In this document: one piece after another, positions 34,141 through 47,287 of the stretch
How positions within the stretch are numbered: the stretch's first letter is position 1
Layout: each line of letters opens with the position of its first letter
Source: Lyophyllum atratum
Lineage: Eukaryota > Basidiomycota > Agaricomycetes > Agaricales > Lyophyllaceae
NCBI GenBank assembly: GCA_014905825.1
Contig: JACGCN010000024.1
Coordinates: 558,001 to 622,000, forward strand
Reading direction: 5' to 3'
Length of the DNA: 64,000 bases
Notes under the pieces: generated by a model
The model's input: only the letters and a program-made list of their open reading frames with translations
Database searches by the model: none
Told to the model about the DNA's origin: nothing
Made by a program: the position numbers and the translations under genes

Positions 34141-36850
34141 TCACGAAGTCAACGACGCCCTCCGTCCACGGGCTATCCGATTCCGGAAATCGACATACTC
34201 ACGGCGCAGTTCCGCACGATACAGTTTGCCCTCTTCCCAGCGGGGAAGGTCGCGCTTGGATTGTGCGGACCTTAGTTGTTCGTTGGCTTCGATATGAGCA
34301 CGGGAGAGCAAGGAATACAGATGCCGCACTCGGAGGCGGTTGAGCAGTGACTGGCGAAGGGCGGGTCAGCGAGCAGAAAGACTAGCCGGAGAAGCACTCA
34401 CAGTGAACTTCGAGGTGAGGCTCGATATTTTTGATTCGAACTCGCTAAGCTTTGCGAGAGCTTTAGTGAGCGTGCTTATCGTCGGTTGACGGCCGCTGAT
34501 CGCATGCGCAAATCTGCCGAAACTTTGAATGGTCCTTCGGAAATACATCATCAGCATCGAAAATTAACATCACAATGAACAATGAACGGACCTCCACAAC
34601 GAGCCGAGCCGGTCAGCGCATTTTTCGTGCCAGCGCTCCGATCCCAGCTGCAGCTGCTCTGGCTTTAACGATCTCTGTCGCGTCAAGACCTCCGACAAGG
34701 TATGGAGCCCCGCCCTCACGCGTCGGCTCATCATGCCATGAGGATTGACATCATGATATTGATCGGCCTTCCCAAAGTACTGCAAACACGTGTTAGCCAG
34801 AAAAATGTGTCATCCCTAGATTCCTCCTACTCACTGCCGTCAATCCATCGATATCACCCAGCGCAAACTCGAGATGGCGCATGTTGGTTTCCAGCAGTCC
34901 TGAAACATCCGCCGGTGGTGTCTGCCATCGCGGAGGCGGATTTCGATGCTGAGACCGCGGCGGCGTGGATTGGAATCGAGGAGCCCCAAGGGATGGCGCG
35001 AAGCCCTCTGGCTGTTTACCCTTGGAATTTGAAGGCCCTGCATTAGCCGTATGTGGTTCAGCTCGGCTCTGAGATGAAGGCCGCCTGTAGACTCGAGGCT
35101 GATGCTGCTGTGGAATAGAAAGCGGGGGCGGCTGCTGGGGAAACCCAGTGAATGGAGGATTGCTTTGATTGCCCCCCACGAACATCGCTGGATGACGCTG
35201 GGGTTGAGTGGGCAGTTGTACAGGGAACGGGGCGAAGGGTGTATAGCTCTGTGGAACATTTGCCGACCTGAACGTGGGGGGCCACGTGTTTGACATGCGG
35301 CTCGAACCTGAAGGACCTGGCAAATTTTGGAACATCGGCGGGTGAACGGTCTCCGGCATGCTAGGCCAAGCTTGACGGGTATCCGGTAGATGGCTGAAGT
35401 CTCTGGGTTCCGCGGCAGCCTGCCACTCCATATACGCGTTCTGGGCATTATTTACGCCAGGAGATGCAGGACCTCCGGGAAACTGCAGAAATTGGGGTGA
35501 CGAAGGTGTAGATGGTCCGCCGCTCGAAGGATCTGGGTAACCAGTATAACCCGAAACAAACCGAGAATCATACGGGTTGGCTGGAGGTACAGTCATTGGT
35601 GGGTAGGGAAAGGGTTGAAATCTATTTTGAGCTTGTTGAGGCTGAGAGGGAGCTGGCTGTGGCGGCGTGGAAGGCGTTATAGACCGTCGCTGAGATGGGG
35701 GTGTCGGCGGACGCTGAAGGGACGATGAAGGTGAAGTCGACATCTGTCTTGGTGGTGAAGGTGCCTGTTGCCGAGACGCCGTCGAAGACGGCGACTGCGG
35801 TGACAATGGAAACGAAGGCAGGCTAGCCAGGTGGAGACCCGAAGGAGAGTGCCGAGGCGACATTCGCTGAGGTGCAGCCTGTCGCGGAGATGAAGGCTGG
35901 GGCTGAGGCGCAGCTTGGTTTGGCGTTTGGGGTTCGGGGGAGGACTGCATACGTCCCTCAGGCTGGCTTTGGGGCGGAGACGACGCAACTGGAGGCTGAA
36001 AACTGGCGTTCGGTGTTGGCATTGGACTTATGTTCCAAGCCGCTAGGGTCGTACTCCGACTCAACAACGAGCGTCCACGTCTCGGGCGGGGTGTGCTGCC
36101 TGGAAGCGGGGGTCTCCCCGAGCTAGAGGAGTTTTGGCGAGAGCTTTGCAGCAGAGGGCGGCGGTACGGAGAGAGGGCACGACGGAGGGGTTGGTCCAGC
36201 ACGTCGGCAAGGCGCGAGGCCACGGCTGCCTGATCGAGGATAGGGCGCGCCTCAGCGGGTGCAGTGCCCCAAAGTGACGAGTCCGATAAGTGCGTTTCCG
36301 TTCTCCTCCGAGAGGGTGGCCAGGGGCTTCCGCTCTGGGAAAGGGTTGGGGAGTTCGGGACTGTGGCGGGGCCGAGATAGGTGTCCTGGTATCGCGGGGA
36401 GTTTTGAGTAGATGGTGCGAGGGAAGGGCCCAGCGACGCCAAGTGTGGGCGTGGCGGTGGTGGCGGTGTGGTATCTGGGGGGAGTGACTGTTCGCGGAAC
36501 TCGAGGGCTTGGAGGTCTGCGGCGTCTGCGTTCGAATCAACCTCTTGGATCTGGGCGCCACGCTCGAAGACCATCTCTCCACCGCGGAGTTGCCAACCGC
36601 TTTCCACCACACGCCCCAGCGACGAAAGAGGGGAGGGAGATCGGTTCTGGTTCCCCCAAGTAGGACCGGAAGGAGGTGACGGGCGTGCATAGTTGGAATA
36701 ATCAGGGCTGTATAGATAGTTGTCATAATTTATGTCGGGGTAATTCGCAGAGTTAATCTCTGGAATCGATCCGTGTTCAGATGATGGTGCGGTCGTGTAT
36801 AGATTCATGTGTGGCACCGGTCGGCCGCGGGCTAGAAGTGTGGCGGCCAT
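34141..36850 (-). CDS. Large Pro/Ser/Gln-rich protein with helical C-terminus, 848 aa
   Basis: Exons 36850-34835, 34779-34592, 34534-34402 and 34350-34141. The first ~640 residues are low complexity: repeated SP/PP/PQ segments, TPPPPPRP and QPQPSSPRQAAPQ, with aromatic-poor spacing, suggesting long disorder. The last ~200 residues are helical: LLETNMRHLEFALGDIDGL, SRRVRAGLHTLSEVL, LTKALAKLSEFESKISSL and a basic end (RRASLTS). The start at 36850 begins MAATLLARGRPVPH; the frame is open further upstream but without a better ATG in context. No known domain. Candidate scaffold or transcription-related protein, purely by composition. Confidence 0.82.
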
Positions 36851-37341
36851 GAGGCTGGTGAGCGTGGCGTAAGTGTTTGAACAAAAGCAGCATAAGAGAG
36901 GGGGATACCATGGGCGTAAGACTGTGAAGAGCTGTCTGTCAATTGTTGAGGTCCAAGTTCGAAACAAGGGACCTGGCTTTTTCCTTATTCGGCCAACGCG
37001 ACGACGCGTAGCTGGGAAGCCAAACACGGTCAAATTACCTCCATGTCTTCCGATCTCTCCGGTCTTCCATCATCACTTCTTGAACTTCGTCTCGTTCCTA
37101 TGTACGTTGCTATTACGATCCCCACATGCTCAATTACATGAAGCACTATATTAAGTTACATGGCACCGAGCGAAGCGCTCCGGGTGCCTTGTTAGTTGCA
37201 AGTAGTCCTTTCCATCCAGACGGAAATTCCCTCCGCGTCTACTTTTCCCGGAAATTGGTATGTGGAAGATGAGCCTATTCCCTGCACGTCCGTCAGCGTT
37301 CCCATAACAGCTCAGGAGACGAATAAAACGAACGTGCTTGC
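36851..37341. other. Intergenic spacer
   Basis: 491 bases between the start of the 848-aa gene and the stop of the F-BAR gene. No feature seen. Confidence 0.4.
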
Positions 37342-39226
37342 TCAGAACAAACACACAAAGTTGCTCGGGAAGATATGCCTTCCCTCCTCCCTCCTAGCCT
37401 CGTCCAGGAGCTCCCCACTCCACCACCCATCATCAGGGGTAGCCGTCACCGCAATAACGTCGCCCGCCTGGAAATCAAACTCCTCCTCAATCGTGGCGGT
37501 GTAGTCATACAACGCCTTCACTGTTGGCAATAAAACATAACATTCAGGATCATACACAGGTCATCGATACAGCGGTGGACCCACCATAGAATAGAATACC
37601 GCCTGTCTCCTGCATAGGCGGCGGAGGCGGAGGCGTTGGCATGGGTGGCTGTTCCTCGAGTCGGTATTGTTGGCCAGGGGTGGGTAGTGGGCCTGAAACA
37701 CGGTTCCTGCGCGGCGAAGATGAACGGGTCGCCACAGGCGGAGGTACATACGGCGGCTGGGGCGGCGGCTGCTGTGGTGCGGGCGGGGGAGTCATGCTGG
37801 GGGGCGCGCCCAAAGGTCCATTGAGGAGCTGCTGCGTGCTGTACGAGGCGCCGTTGTTGTCTTCCCTGCCCCGACCTGGGTATCCCTGCTGCTGCTGCTG
37901 CTGTTGAGGTGGAGGCTGAGGTTGGGTGACTACAGGCTGGCGATTCCACATCGACGGTGTAGGCGACTCGGGCGAGGCGGGTTCGTGGCCGTTCACAACT
38001 TGGTGGTGTGGAAGATCTTCGGCGGTGTCCTGTAGACCGGGTTGGTTGTGGTAGGTTGGCGCGGCGCGACGAGTTATTCGCGTGAATGTAGCCGGCCGCC
38101 TGACGGGCATGGGCTCAGAGGGTGCCGAGCCGTCGCGTGCGTTGTACGGGATGAAGGTCGCAGGATCGGAGATGACGTTTCCGGTGCCGTAGTCGCTGAC
38201 GAAGTTTTCGACGTCGCGCTCCGGTTCGAGTTGGTCGAGTACTGTGCGGATCCGCTCGCAGGACTATGAGATACGTCATTAGCAAATTTAGAGCGGTTCT
38301 GAGACCTTGATCGTACCATATCGTCATTGACACACAGGGTTGACACTTCGTTGGCGTAAGTCCAAAGGGTATCCTTCATAAACTCCAACCGATCTTCCTC
38401 CAGATCCTGGCACGTATCACAGAAATCCTTCCACTCCGCCTCCCAGCCTGGCATCATGTCCTGCAATACCTGTGTAAAGTTCGCGAAGTCCTTTTCGTTG
38501 GCCTGCACGGTCTGTTGCGCCCGCCGCAATTTGAGCTGAAGCCGGTCTAGGTCTTTGCCTTGTGCAGTAGCGCATTGCTGCGTGTACGACTGGATGCGGA
38601 GACAATCCCCATCATACTTTTCTTTCGCCTTGTCGACATACGATTCTTGAGTCTGTTTGGTCTTGAACTTCTTCTCCACGGCCGCCTGCACGTTCCGCCT
38701 ATGGTTGACCTGTTTAGCATGCATGAGAGATGTGGGAGTTTCGAGGTTCGAGCGAACGGCGGCTGCTAATTGTGTGTGGGACGCTGCCTGCTTTTCCGTC
38801 TCTAGCCGCAGGATATCCAAAGAGTTACGAAGCTCTCTGAGACGCGATATCAGAACACTGTCAAGAACAGGGCAAAAACAGACACACCCGATCTCGTCCC
38901 CACCCAACGCGATCTTAGACAGAGCAGCGAGGCGCGTAGCGTACTGCTCCTCAATAGCAGCCCTGGTTGGTCGTCTTCAGTCCATCCTGTCTTGTCACTC
39001 GATAAGCGCCAGCGTACCTCTCGTTCCAAAAATGCCTCAGCTCATCAGTGGTCTTGGTCGCCCCCCTCATCCTCGAGAAGAGGATGTTGACGCCATCGTC
39101 CCCTGGGCCCCAAAACGAGTTGCAGAAGTCCCGAGATGTACTCCCATACAAGGGGTCGACGCCGGGCGCCCTGCTGGTAGCATAATGCGATAACGAGGTG
39201 GCCGATGCTTGCGCGCGTAAGGCCAT
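37342..39226 (-). CDS. F-BAR and SH3 domain protein (Cdc15/Imp2/Hof1-like)
   Basis: Exons 39226-39018, 38962-38888, 38836-38317, 38263-37585 and 37520-37342 (553 residues). Residues about 30-290 are an F-BAR domain: FCNSFWGPGDDGVNILFSRM, DELRHFWNERAAIEEQYA, and long helices with LDRLQLKLRRAQQTVQ and FCDTCQDLEEDRLEFMKDT. A Pro/Gln-rich linker follows, with a run of seven Gln and several PPPPP tracts that could bind profilin or SH3 partners. The last 60 residues are an SH3 domain (VKALYDYTATIEEEFDF, DDGWWSGEL, IFPSNFV). Proteins of this build bend membrane and organise the contractile ring or endocytic sites. The order is that of Cdc15/Imp2/Hof1. Confidence 0.92.
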
Positions 39227-42102
39227 AGAAAGCAGTCAAGAAAAGTAGCGCTCAAAAGTGAGGAACTGAGTCTTGATACAGAAAGAGAAGGAATTTCAAA
39301 AGATGGCTGTGCTGGAGGGCGATAGTGACAGATATTGATGATGATTCGGATGATGTGAATGTGCGATGGAGACCGTTCTCTCAAAAAGCATTGATCAATG
39401 CCCGAGATGAGCTGCTGACGACCTCGCAGTGGTCGGCGGTCGGAGGTTACTAGTTGGTGTCGGTAACATCGGCTGCATAACGCCACTTAAAGACTCAAAA
39501 ATGCTTAGGAAAATGCTGATTCGCGTAATCAGATACCCCGGGATCTTCAATCCGAGCTTCGGTTGCGGCAGCAGGCTCATCCCTGAAACGCCTCATCCTC
39601 CTATCCACCGATCCAACTCTTTCCTCCACCGCCATCATCTCTACGTATCTCTTACATCCCGGTGTGTTTCACCGACGATGCGACTTCGTTTTTGCCCTCA
39701 TGCATCACGGTCAGGGCAACATGATCTCCAGATGATCTTCCCTATGGGCAAAGCGGTGTTGTTCCTTCTCACTGGGATCATTTTATCATTCTAATTTTAC
39801 TTGGCTTCTATCATACGTATGCAGGTACCCTTAGACCTCCTTAGACACGCCCATCATAACCACAGGCAGATGGGCAAAGTGCACAAGCTTCCAATAGATT
39901 GTTGACGGTTTCTTGGCAATACCGGTGCAACCTTGGGAATGCGAAGCTTATGAAGTTTCAAGTGTTTAAAACATGCAGGTGGAGCTGCGCGCGCTAACCC
40001 TGGAAACGGAGTGAGTTACACTTTTAGTTACCGACTAATAACTCCATGGCGCATGCTCTTTCTACCGAGTCCGTCTGGCGCGGCCAGTAATAAACCAAGA
40101 ATACGCAGGTTCGTGAAGCGCGCCGACTTGTCGATGATGATGAGAAGTCACAGAACCGAGAAGCTTCTCTTCTATTGAACGTGGGGAACGGCTGGTTCGA
40201 GCCGTAAACAGTTCTTTTAGATATCCTGTTCAAGACTAGATGATGGGATTTCGTTGAGCATCCTTTGGACATAAAATTCACGACGCTCTCTTGGTACTCA
40301 ACATTAGCTCCCCTTCGATGATGTCGAGGCGTGTACATCTGGAAACGAGTAAATCCATCTAACGCGATGGCGCCTGTGACTGGGCGCCTCCAAGGAAACG
40401 CATCTTGCATCTGCCCACCACATTGAAGACGAGCGTGCCCAGCGTAAAGACCGCATGAGACATGTCAGTTTTTCGACGCCAGGAACTTGTTCTCTGATAG
40501 GGACCTGCCAATGCGTCAACGACAAGACATTTTCCCAGACCCGAACCTGAAGGACCTACAATATGATCACACCGATTACACGGAATATTTCCAGGGCGCT
40601 GATTATGCTTCGATAAAGGAGAAGAGTTTTGTCCGGTGAAGGCTTGCAACCCCGGGCCTTTAACATGGGTAGTTTCGATAAGGTGTGTCTGCTATTATCC
40701 GACGGACAAGATGTCGTGGCAACGGTCCGTAGATGCTCCTTGACATCATGCCATTATTTTGGGACTCTTGACAGCCCGCATATAACCCCTGCCTGCTGAC
40801 GAGGATATGACGCGGACATCATCCTTGGATAAAAAAGCACGGATAATCGAAGAAGTGTCCAGCTTTTGAGTTGTCTTTTTAGGGCGCGTTCACATTCTTC
40901 ATCGGATAAAATAGTGAAAGCAGCGTTTTAGCCCACGAACTTTATGCTCAGCGCGAGGTAAGGCCGAGAAGTCCATGGATGCAGAAGCACAGGCTAGACG
41001 TTTACACGACGCGCTTGACAACAAACATGGGACATGGCACACGATAGAGAGGTCTTGAATATGGTCTGTAGGCATGAAATTTAGCAGGAGAATATAAGAT
41101 TGATGATAGTAAGTAAGTGGTGAAACAGGGATAGGCGCTCAGTTTGCAAATTATACGAAACCCTCATCCAGCCTGAACCCAAACCAAGAGCGGTTAAGGA
41201 ACGCCTTTCGGCAGATCGTAAACGCAGCAATTGGATTTTGGGACAGATTTGCTGTTCGGATTTTGCTTGCTTTCATCATAGCGCATAGATTGATAATAGG
41301 GTAGAATAGCCCAGAAAAAGGACACTGGGCGAGAGTTTACAGTAGGCTGTGTTTCAATATGTCGTTAACTTGAAGCACAACGTGATATGTGGGCGATCTA
41401 GGGATAATTTCAGCGAAGCTCTACGTCGAAAGAATAGACCTCGTACCTCGAAAAAACCTGCTAAGGTTCCTACAACGATACAAAAAGAACGTCCCGAGCG
41501 CACACCCAACGTCTAGTCATTGATGTCAAGTAAGGGAAGTGGATTCCTTAAAGAAGGCTGTGTACATGGTTGATGCAGAAATATATTTCTGAGTTTGTGA
41601 CGGTGTAGACAAGATGTGCAGACAAAAAGACTAGAGCCACTCGAAGTGCCAAATGCCAGTAAATGTCAGCACCTACCCACCACCAGTACTTCCTCGCCGT
41701 GGCTAACGCTCCCATGCCCGGCTTTACGGTGTCAAAGATTGGACTTGAAGAGTGTCTTGGTTCAGGACTGTGAGGTGCGGAGTTCTGGAGGCTCATGGAG
41801 TGACAAGTCAAGGGTGCTTGTTATCGCCGGACCGATTAACGCCGTTGAGCACCCGCGTGGTAATTTCTATCGAACCCACTTGTCCAGTGCCATTGTTCCT
41901 CCTTCAGCTGCTCTTGTCCTCCGCCACACCAGGTCCACAGAATACTGACTCCATCATGTTGTATATCTGCTGTAACGACTGAGCATAATATTTGGGTAAA
42001 TTTCTAAGAAGGGCCATCCACGGTAAGTAGCCATTCCGTGGCGGTACCGCTCAGCAAGGTCAACTGAGGTCATCACAGGAACTGTGCGTCTTGGTCTCGA
42101 AG
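39227..42102. other. Long intergenic stretch
   Basis: 2.9 kb. The only protein-like trace is a P-loop remnant at 40024-40649 (separate entry). The rest shows no closable gene, RNA gene or tandem repeat. Confidence 0.45.
40024..40649 (-). pseudogene. Possible remnant of a P-loop GTPase-like gene
   Basis: The minus strand encodes CNRCDHIVGPSGSGLGKC followed by VVDALAGPYQR, which recalls a Walker A loop (GPSGSGxGK[ST]) of the AIG1/G-domain proteins frequent in mushrooms, but with an inserted residue and Cys in place of Ser/Thr. Downstream, another frame continues with charged residues. No start, no intact G-domain motifs. A chance P-loop is possible. Confidence 0.25.
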
Positions 42103-45100
42103 ATGGATATGCCAATACCTACGCCTTCTCCAAACTCTGACGACACAGAAGGGTGAGCTTCTTTAGCTACAGTTTTTCAAGATAGGCAGCTAAGCCTCCG
42201 ATTTCAGCTCAGTCCTCCGCGAATTTGTGGACGCATCGATAGCTCGAGAGCACCGAAGCCCATCACTGCGATCTGAACTACTCTCACAGACTTTCCACCA
42301 TGGAAAGGGAGCTACTGTGGATCCTGGGCCAAGCAAGCGTCCTCGTCGGTCACATAAGCGCCGAAAACCACAGGAGCATGAACTTGTGAAATCTGAGGCT
42401 TCCCCCGATGATCTCCTACGTCTCCTGGTGGACCAGAAACAAGAAACTCATACCCTCCGAAGGGCTCTGCGCATCGCTGCAGAACGTATGGATTCCGAGG
42501 CTCAGCGTGTTGTTGCCTTGGAACGTAATCATTCTCAGACGACAGAACATTTCAGAATTTTGAATGAGAGCAGGGTTACTGCTCAGCAAGAAGCTATGAA
42601 AGCGAACTCGGAGCTGAGACTCTATCAGTTTCAATTCGAGAACGCTCAAAAGGAGATTGCGCGGGCGCAAGAGATGTTGAAGATGGTGGAGGATCAACGG
42701 GATGATGCGGAGGAGGCTGCGGTGCGTGCGAGGGCAAAGGCCCGAAAGTATCTTCAGGAACGGATGGTTGCAGCTGCCAGAGAGGAAGGCCGAAGGCTCG
42801 GTTTCGAAGACGGGTTGAGACGTGCACAGGAGGAGCAAGGCCAACGCGGGACCCGGATTCAGCGAAATTCTACCAGCAGAAGAAGACAAGTGGAACAAGA
42901 TGACGCGGTGCATGGTCAGGTCGATGAACCAGCTACCAATGATGATGTCCTCGGCGATGCTGTAGATCAGATGAGCCAGATGTCATGGCCTATTCGTCAT
43001 GCGCTACGGGGTCGACGCGCCAACGCTTCTCCTGAAGTCATAAGGGTCGAACAGCCTCTCGAACGAAATCCGGACTCGTATCAAATACCGCCATCCCACT
43101 TGCGAACGGAATCAGAAACTCAACCAGAAGAATCTCCACCCCCTCCAGAACCTGTTCCTATTGTCCATCCAACTCCAGATCTTCCCCGCCCGATGACGCC
43201 CTCCGTTCAGTACTACTCCGTCGAGATACCACCAGCTGCCGAACTTGAGCGACAATACAGTCTGAACGAATATCCAGGCAGACACCCTCAGCCTTGGGTG
43301 ACTGCAAAGCAGTATTCAGAAATGACAGGTCAGGAGGTCACCCCGCGGAACTCGCTGCAGCCCGATGCCGAGAACGTGGACCTTCAGAGGGGTGTCGTTA
43401 CTTACGCGCCATCGTCGGCATCAAGGCATCGGAAGGAATCTTGGTACCGCACGCTCAGTCGACGTTTCGGGCGCAAACGAAAGTCGCAGAACGGCGGCCC
43501 TGCTACATCGACTGACCAACCACCACAGCCCGCATCATGGTACACACCAGCACCCGAACCCGCTCCTTCTGTGCTTGTCCGTGATTTCGGAATGCCCAAA
43601 CCCCGATCCTTCGCTGATTCTGCATCCCTGTCGACACGCATGTCACAGCTTGATATCGTCAGTCCGCCAGGCAGGACTCCTGATGGCAGTGAAAGAAGCT
43701 TTGGAGGGGGTGTTAAGCCCAAAAGGAAGTTCAAAGACAGAAACAGTGCTTTGTTCGTCATAAACGAGGATCCTGCAAGTCGGACTGCTACACCCGTCAA
43801 AGGACATGTTCCCCGAGGCTCGCCCAACATGGGACAACGGGTACCACTTCCATCTCAGAAAGCTCCAACAGATACTTCTTCCAATTACTCGAACCCCAAA
43901 GTCGTCGATGAATGGCGAAGATCAACCGTCAGTGTCCCGCGGGAAATAGTTTGTCTACCTCTCGAATCCGTTATGCACCCTTATTGATCATCTCCCATCA
44001 GCCGAATGCACATGCTAGACCACCAAGTGGCCCTAGACGCCCTGCAAACCTGACAATGCCTGGACCACTCTCTCCCGAAAGTGCAAGGGTCCTCAATTCT
44101 GCCCAATCTCGCACGATGTCCCATAATACACAAGATTCTGGTCTGACAGGGCAAGGAAGTCTTCCTAGGCTTGGTCGCCATGACACTTCGTCGCTAAGTG
44201 CCATAGGGATAACGGTTGAGCCGCCTGTACGTCTCAGAACATTGACCACTATGCCACCGAACTAACAACATTTCCATCCAGTCTCGTTCTCCGAGTGAGG
44301 CTTTGGGATCATCACGTCCAGAAACGACCCTCCTCAGCCCTACTCAGATCAGGACACCCAGCCTTCATTCGGCTCCTTCAATGCCTGCTATGCCAAATAG
44401 ACCTTCTCCACAGAGCAATTATCCCTCGTCGCCAACGCCTGTGGATGCACAGCGAAGACATTCTCGATCTGAATCAGTGGCAAGCTATGCGCGCACACAG
44501 CCCTATCCTGTACTTGAGGAATCATCGAAGTCACCTGCATATGCACCCCAGCTACTGCCCTCTGACCGACCGCAATCCCAGCAATGGCCAAGAGAGCGCT
44601 CTCAAAGGGTTCCTGTTTCTGGTGTCACACCCAAACGAGTCGACCGGCCCTTCTCTCCCATGGCCAACGGGGGAGACGATATCTCCGTCCACTCGGGCAG
44701 GCATTCCGCTAGCCAGAAAACACCACGGCAGAGCTACCAGAATATCCCATCTACAAACCCTCAGTGGGGAGAAACAACACGCTCCCAAAGCTCGCATAGG
44801 CGCGTTGTTTCTGAAACCCATCTGACACCTGGGCCAAGTCATGCAGGTCTTCCACACCCTAACGGCGAGCATACTCTACACCGTGTCGGCTCGAATCTGT
44901 CCATGGCATCCGCGGATTCGAAGTACGCCAAGTATGACGGGGCGCAGTATCTGGACCCAGCGTATTACCCGCCCGAGTCAGTGAATGTAAACGCTGACAA
45001 GGGCAAAGGAGTTGACAGGCGCTCTCCGATACCAATGCAACGGCCTCAGTCTGGGTCATCATTCCTGTCGTATGTGACGGACCCGTTGTTGAAAACGAAT

Positions 45101-45103
45101 TGA
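42103..45103 (+). CDS. Coiled-coil and disordered protein, 938 aa, unknown
   Basis: Exons 42103-42152, 42208-43927, 44002-44226 and 44282-45103. A short N-terminus (MDMPIPTPSPNSDDTEG) leads to a basic patch (KRPRRSHKRRKPQ) that looks like a nuclear localisation signal. Residues about 85-240 form a strong coiled coil (TLRRALRIAAERMDSEAQRV, LRLYQFQFENAQKEIARAQ, EEAAVRARAKARKYLQE). The rest is Pro/Ser-rich and probably disordered, with SWYRTLSRRFGRKRKSQ as a second basic motif. No catalytic motif or membrane segment. Codon use and frame are clean throughout. The family was not recognised. Confidence 0.85.
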
Positions 45104-45471
45104 TTACTTGGCTACTATTAGGACTTGTGCTTTAGGAAGTTGCTGACCTTCGTCTCACATCTATCGTATGTACTGTTGATGCTTTATGGAATGTTGTACT
45201 TGTAAAAGTGTAGCCGTGTAGAAGAAATCCATTGTATATTAGGTAGATGACCAATGTGGAATGTTTTCGGCTTCTAGGTTCATCGACATCACGGGCCCAA
45301 CTCAGCCTCAGCGTCCATAGAATCACAAGGAACAAGTATAACGTCCCATATACTGTATAGCAATGTATACCACAAGTATCATTCAACTATGTGGAGAAAA
45401 GAACGGACGACCCGTGTAAGTCATAGACGTCTATCCCAGCGGATCGTACGTTCTCTTTGTTCTCGACCGCC
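45104..45471. other. Intergenic spacer
   Basis: 368 bases, 3' region of the 938-aa gene and upstream of the HNH-like gene; no feature seen. Confidence 0.4.
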
Positions 45472-46723
45472 ATGTTTGAATCACAACCTCTACCTTCCAT
45501 TCCTTCCCACTTTGCCCCTTCTAGTAGCTTTTACGAAGCGTATACAAAATGCCTCGACTATGAGCTCTCTGCTACCAACGTCCTAGGCAATGCCCTTGAA
45601 TTCACACATCTCCACGCCGCCCGCTTATTGGGGTATCTGGTTCTACACGCACCGACGGACAACGGCCGCTCGAACCTCTGTAGTGACATAATATCTCGCC
45701 TTGACAAAGCAGCTCTGTTTGAATTCGCGATGCAATACAACAATCACCTTATTCGTGTTTGTGAGTGAAGACGCAATATTTCTTGTGTGTATTGTCGGTG
45801 CCAATACAGATTTATTCACGATTTCGTAGTTCAACGCATTTCAGGCGCGACTCCGCCTCCTTCGCCTAACCCTTCACGCCCCTGTTACGTTCTTCCGGAA
45901 GTACTCCCGCACCTATTAACCGATCCTGCAAGCTATGCCAGGTCCAGGCTGCTCGTCAGTGGTCATTCATCATCTCGTTGAACCACCTACTTATTTTCTC
46001 TCGACATAGACTCTCATCCGTGACGGCTACCGATCTCAAGTCACTCGCCGCTACAAGGCTGCGGCAGAGGAATACGAGGTGAATCCTGAGGTCGGTGCGG
46101 CGATAACGGAGGCGTGTCACATTATCCCTAAGTTCAAATCTACTTTTGAGATTGCGGGTGGAGGCCTTGTTCAGCCGGAGGTAGGTCAAGCCCTTGGAGG
46201 TCACACATTGTCGTATCAATCTCGCTAACATCCTTATGAATGCAAGTCCACAGCATGGGTTATACAGCGTTTCGGGGGCGTATCAATCGCGGAGGAACTT
46301 CTTGGGCAAGCCGCCCACCGCCTTGAAAATATCCTCACTCTCGACCTCAACTTGCATGCTTCTTTTGCGGCTCTCGCCGTATGGTTTGAGTCGACGGTAA
46401 GTTTCCTTCTCTTCCTTGCTTCTGACAACCTTTGACAAGATACTTAGTCTGTACCAAATCAATACCGAGTCGAGGCCGCGCATCCTGGATTTCTATTGGA
46501 TATGAATCGTCTTGTCACATTTACAAGCACTGATACATCTTTGCCTCTCCCATGCCCCCGATACCTTGCACTTCATGCCGCTTGCGCCAAAGCTTCACAT
46601 CTCTCTGGCGTCAGAGTTCTAAATATCAGGATCTCCCTCAACGTGGATTCCACTCGCGCGATGGCGAGTGGGGGAGGATCGGCGGATTTGTTGGCCGCCG
46701 CACTGTCCCGCATCGTTTATTAG
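45472..46723 (+). CDS. HNH-nuclease-like fungal protein
   Basis: Exons 45472-45760, 45845-45954, 46010-46180, 46247-46396 and 46448-46723 (331 residues). The N-terminal ~130 residues are helical. The central part matches the HNH domain of a large mushroom family: TLIRDGYRSQVTRRY (usually RDGYxCxVTG), then EACHIIPKF with the first conserved His, and ENILTLDLNLHASFAALAVWFE with the Asn-His pair. The Cys normally in the RDGYxC motif is Ser here, and the second zinc-type Cys is absent, so activity is uncertain. The C-terminus has HLSGV typical of the family. The role of these proteins in fungi is unknown. The last exon has no intron call but could hide one near 46612. Confidence 0.75.
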
Positions 46724-47287
46724 TGCACTGGTCCCTTCTCTGACTTGTTTGTTTGTTTATGGACCCTCAAACGCAACATTGAAGCCTAACCTTCCGATCT
46801 ACACAAGTCGGTTGGTGTATACGTAGGAAGCGTCCCCGCCTGATTTGGGTCACGTATCCCTTGGTCTGAAATGCATGAACATGGAGGTGGGAGTCATTAG
46901 GCTCACGTTAGGCATGGGCTTAGGCTAGCCCTAAATCCAAGTCATCTGCGCTTGGTAAGTGTCATCTCGACGGCGGCGGTGAAGATAGTCAATGGCCTGG
47001 AGTTGACGGAAGAACGACCTTTAGATAGCGCGGCATTCCCGCTGTAAGCCCTGCAACAAGCCTTAACCAACGCACGCCAACGATCACCTCCGCGGCTTCC
47101 ACGCTAACATGGTCTGTTTTGAATGGCGGTCAGTATATGTCGGATGATATCCATCAGGCCCCTGCCGCTATTCGCATTGCGTTCCCAGATAGAGGATTCA
47201 GAGGATGGCAACCGTTGTCTCATAGAAAAAGAGCTGCCATTCCTGGACTATACATCTATCGGTCAAGGCTTCCGATGCCAATGAACG
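46724..47287. other. Intergenic spacer
   Basis: 564 bases between two convergent stops; it includes TTGTTTGTTTG and no gene. Confidence 0.4.

Noticed and set aside
35677..36726. Arg/His-rich minus frames of 103 and 221 codons
   Set aside because: Out-of-frame shadows of the GC-rich, proline-rich exon of the 848-aa gene.
42416..42913. 165-codon minus frame
   Set aside because: Antisense of the strong coiled coil of the 938-aa gene.
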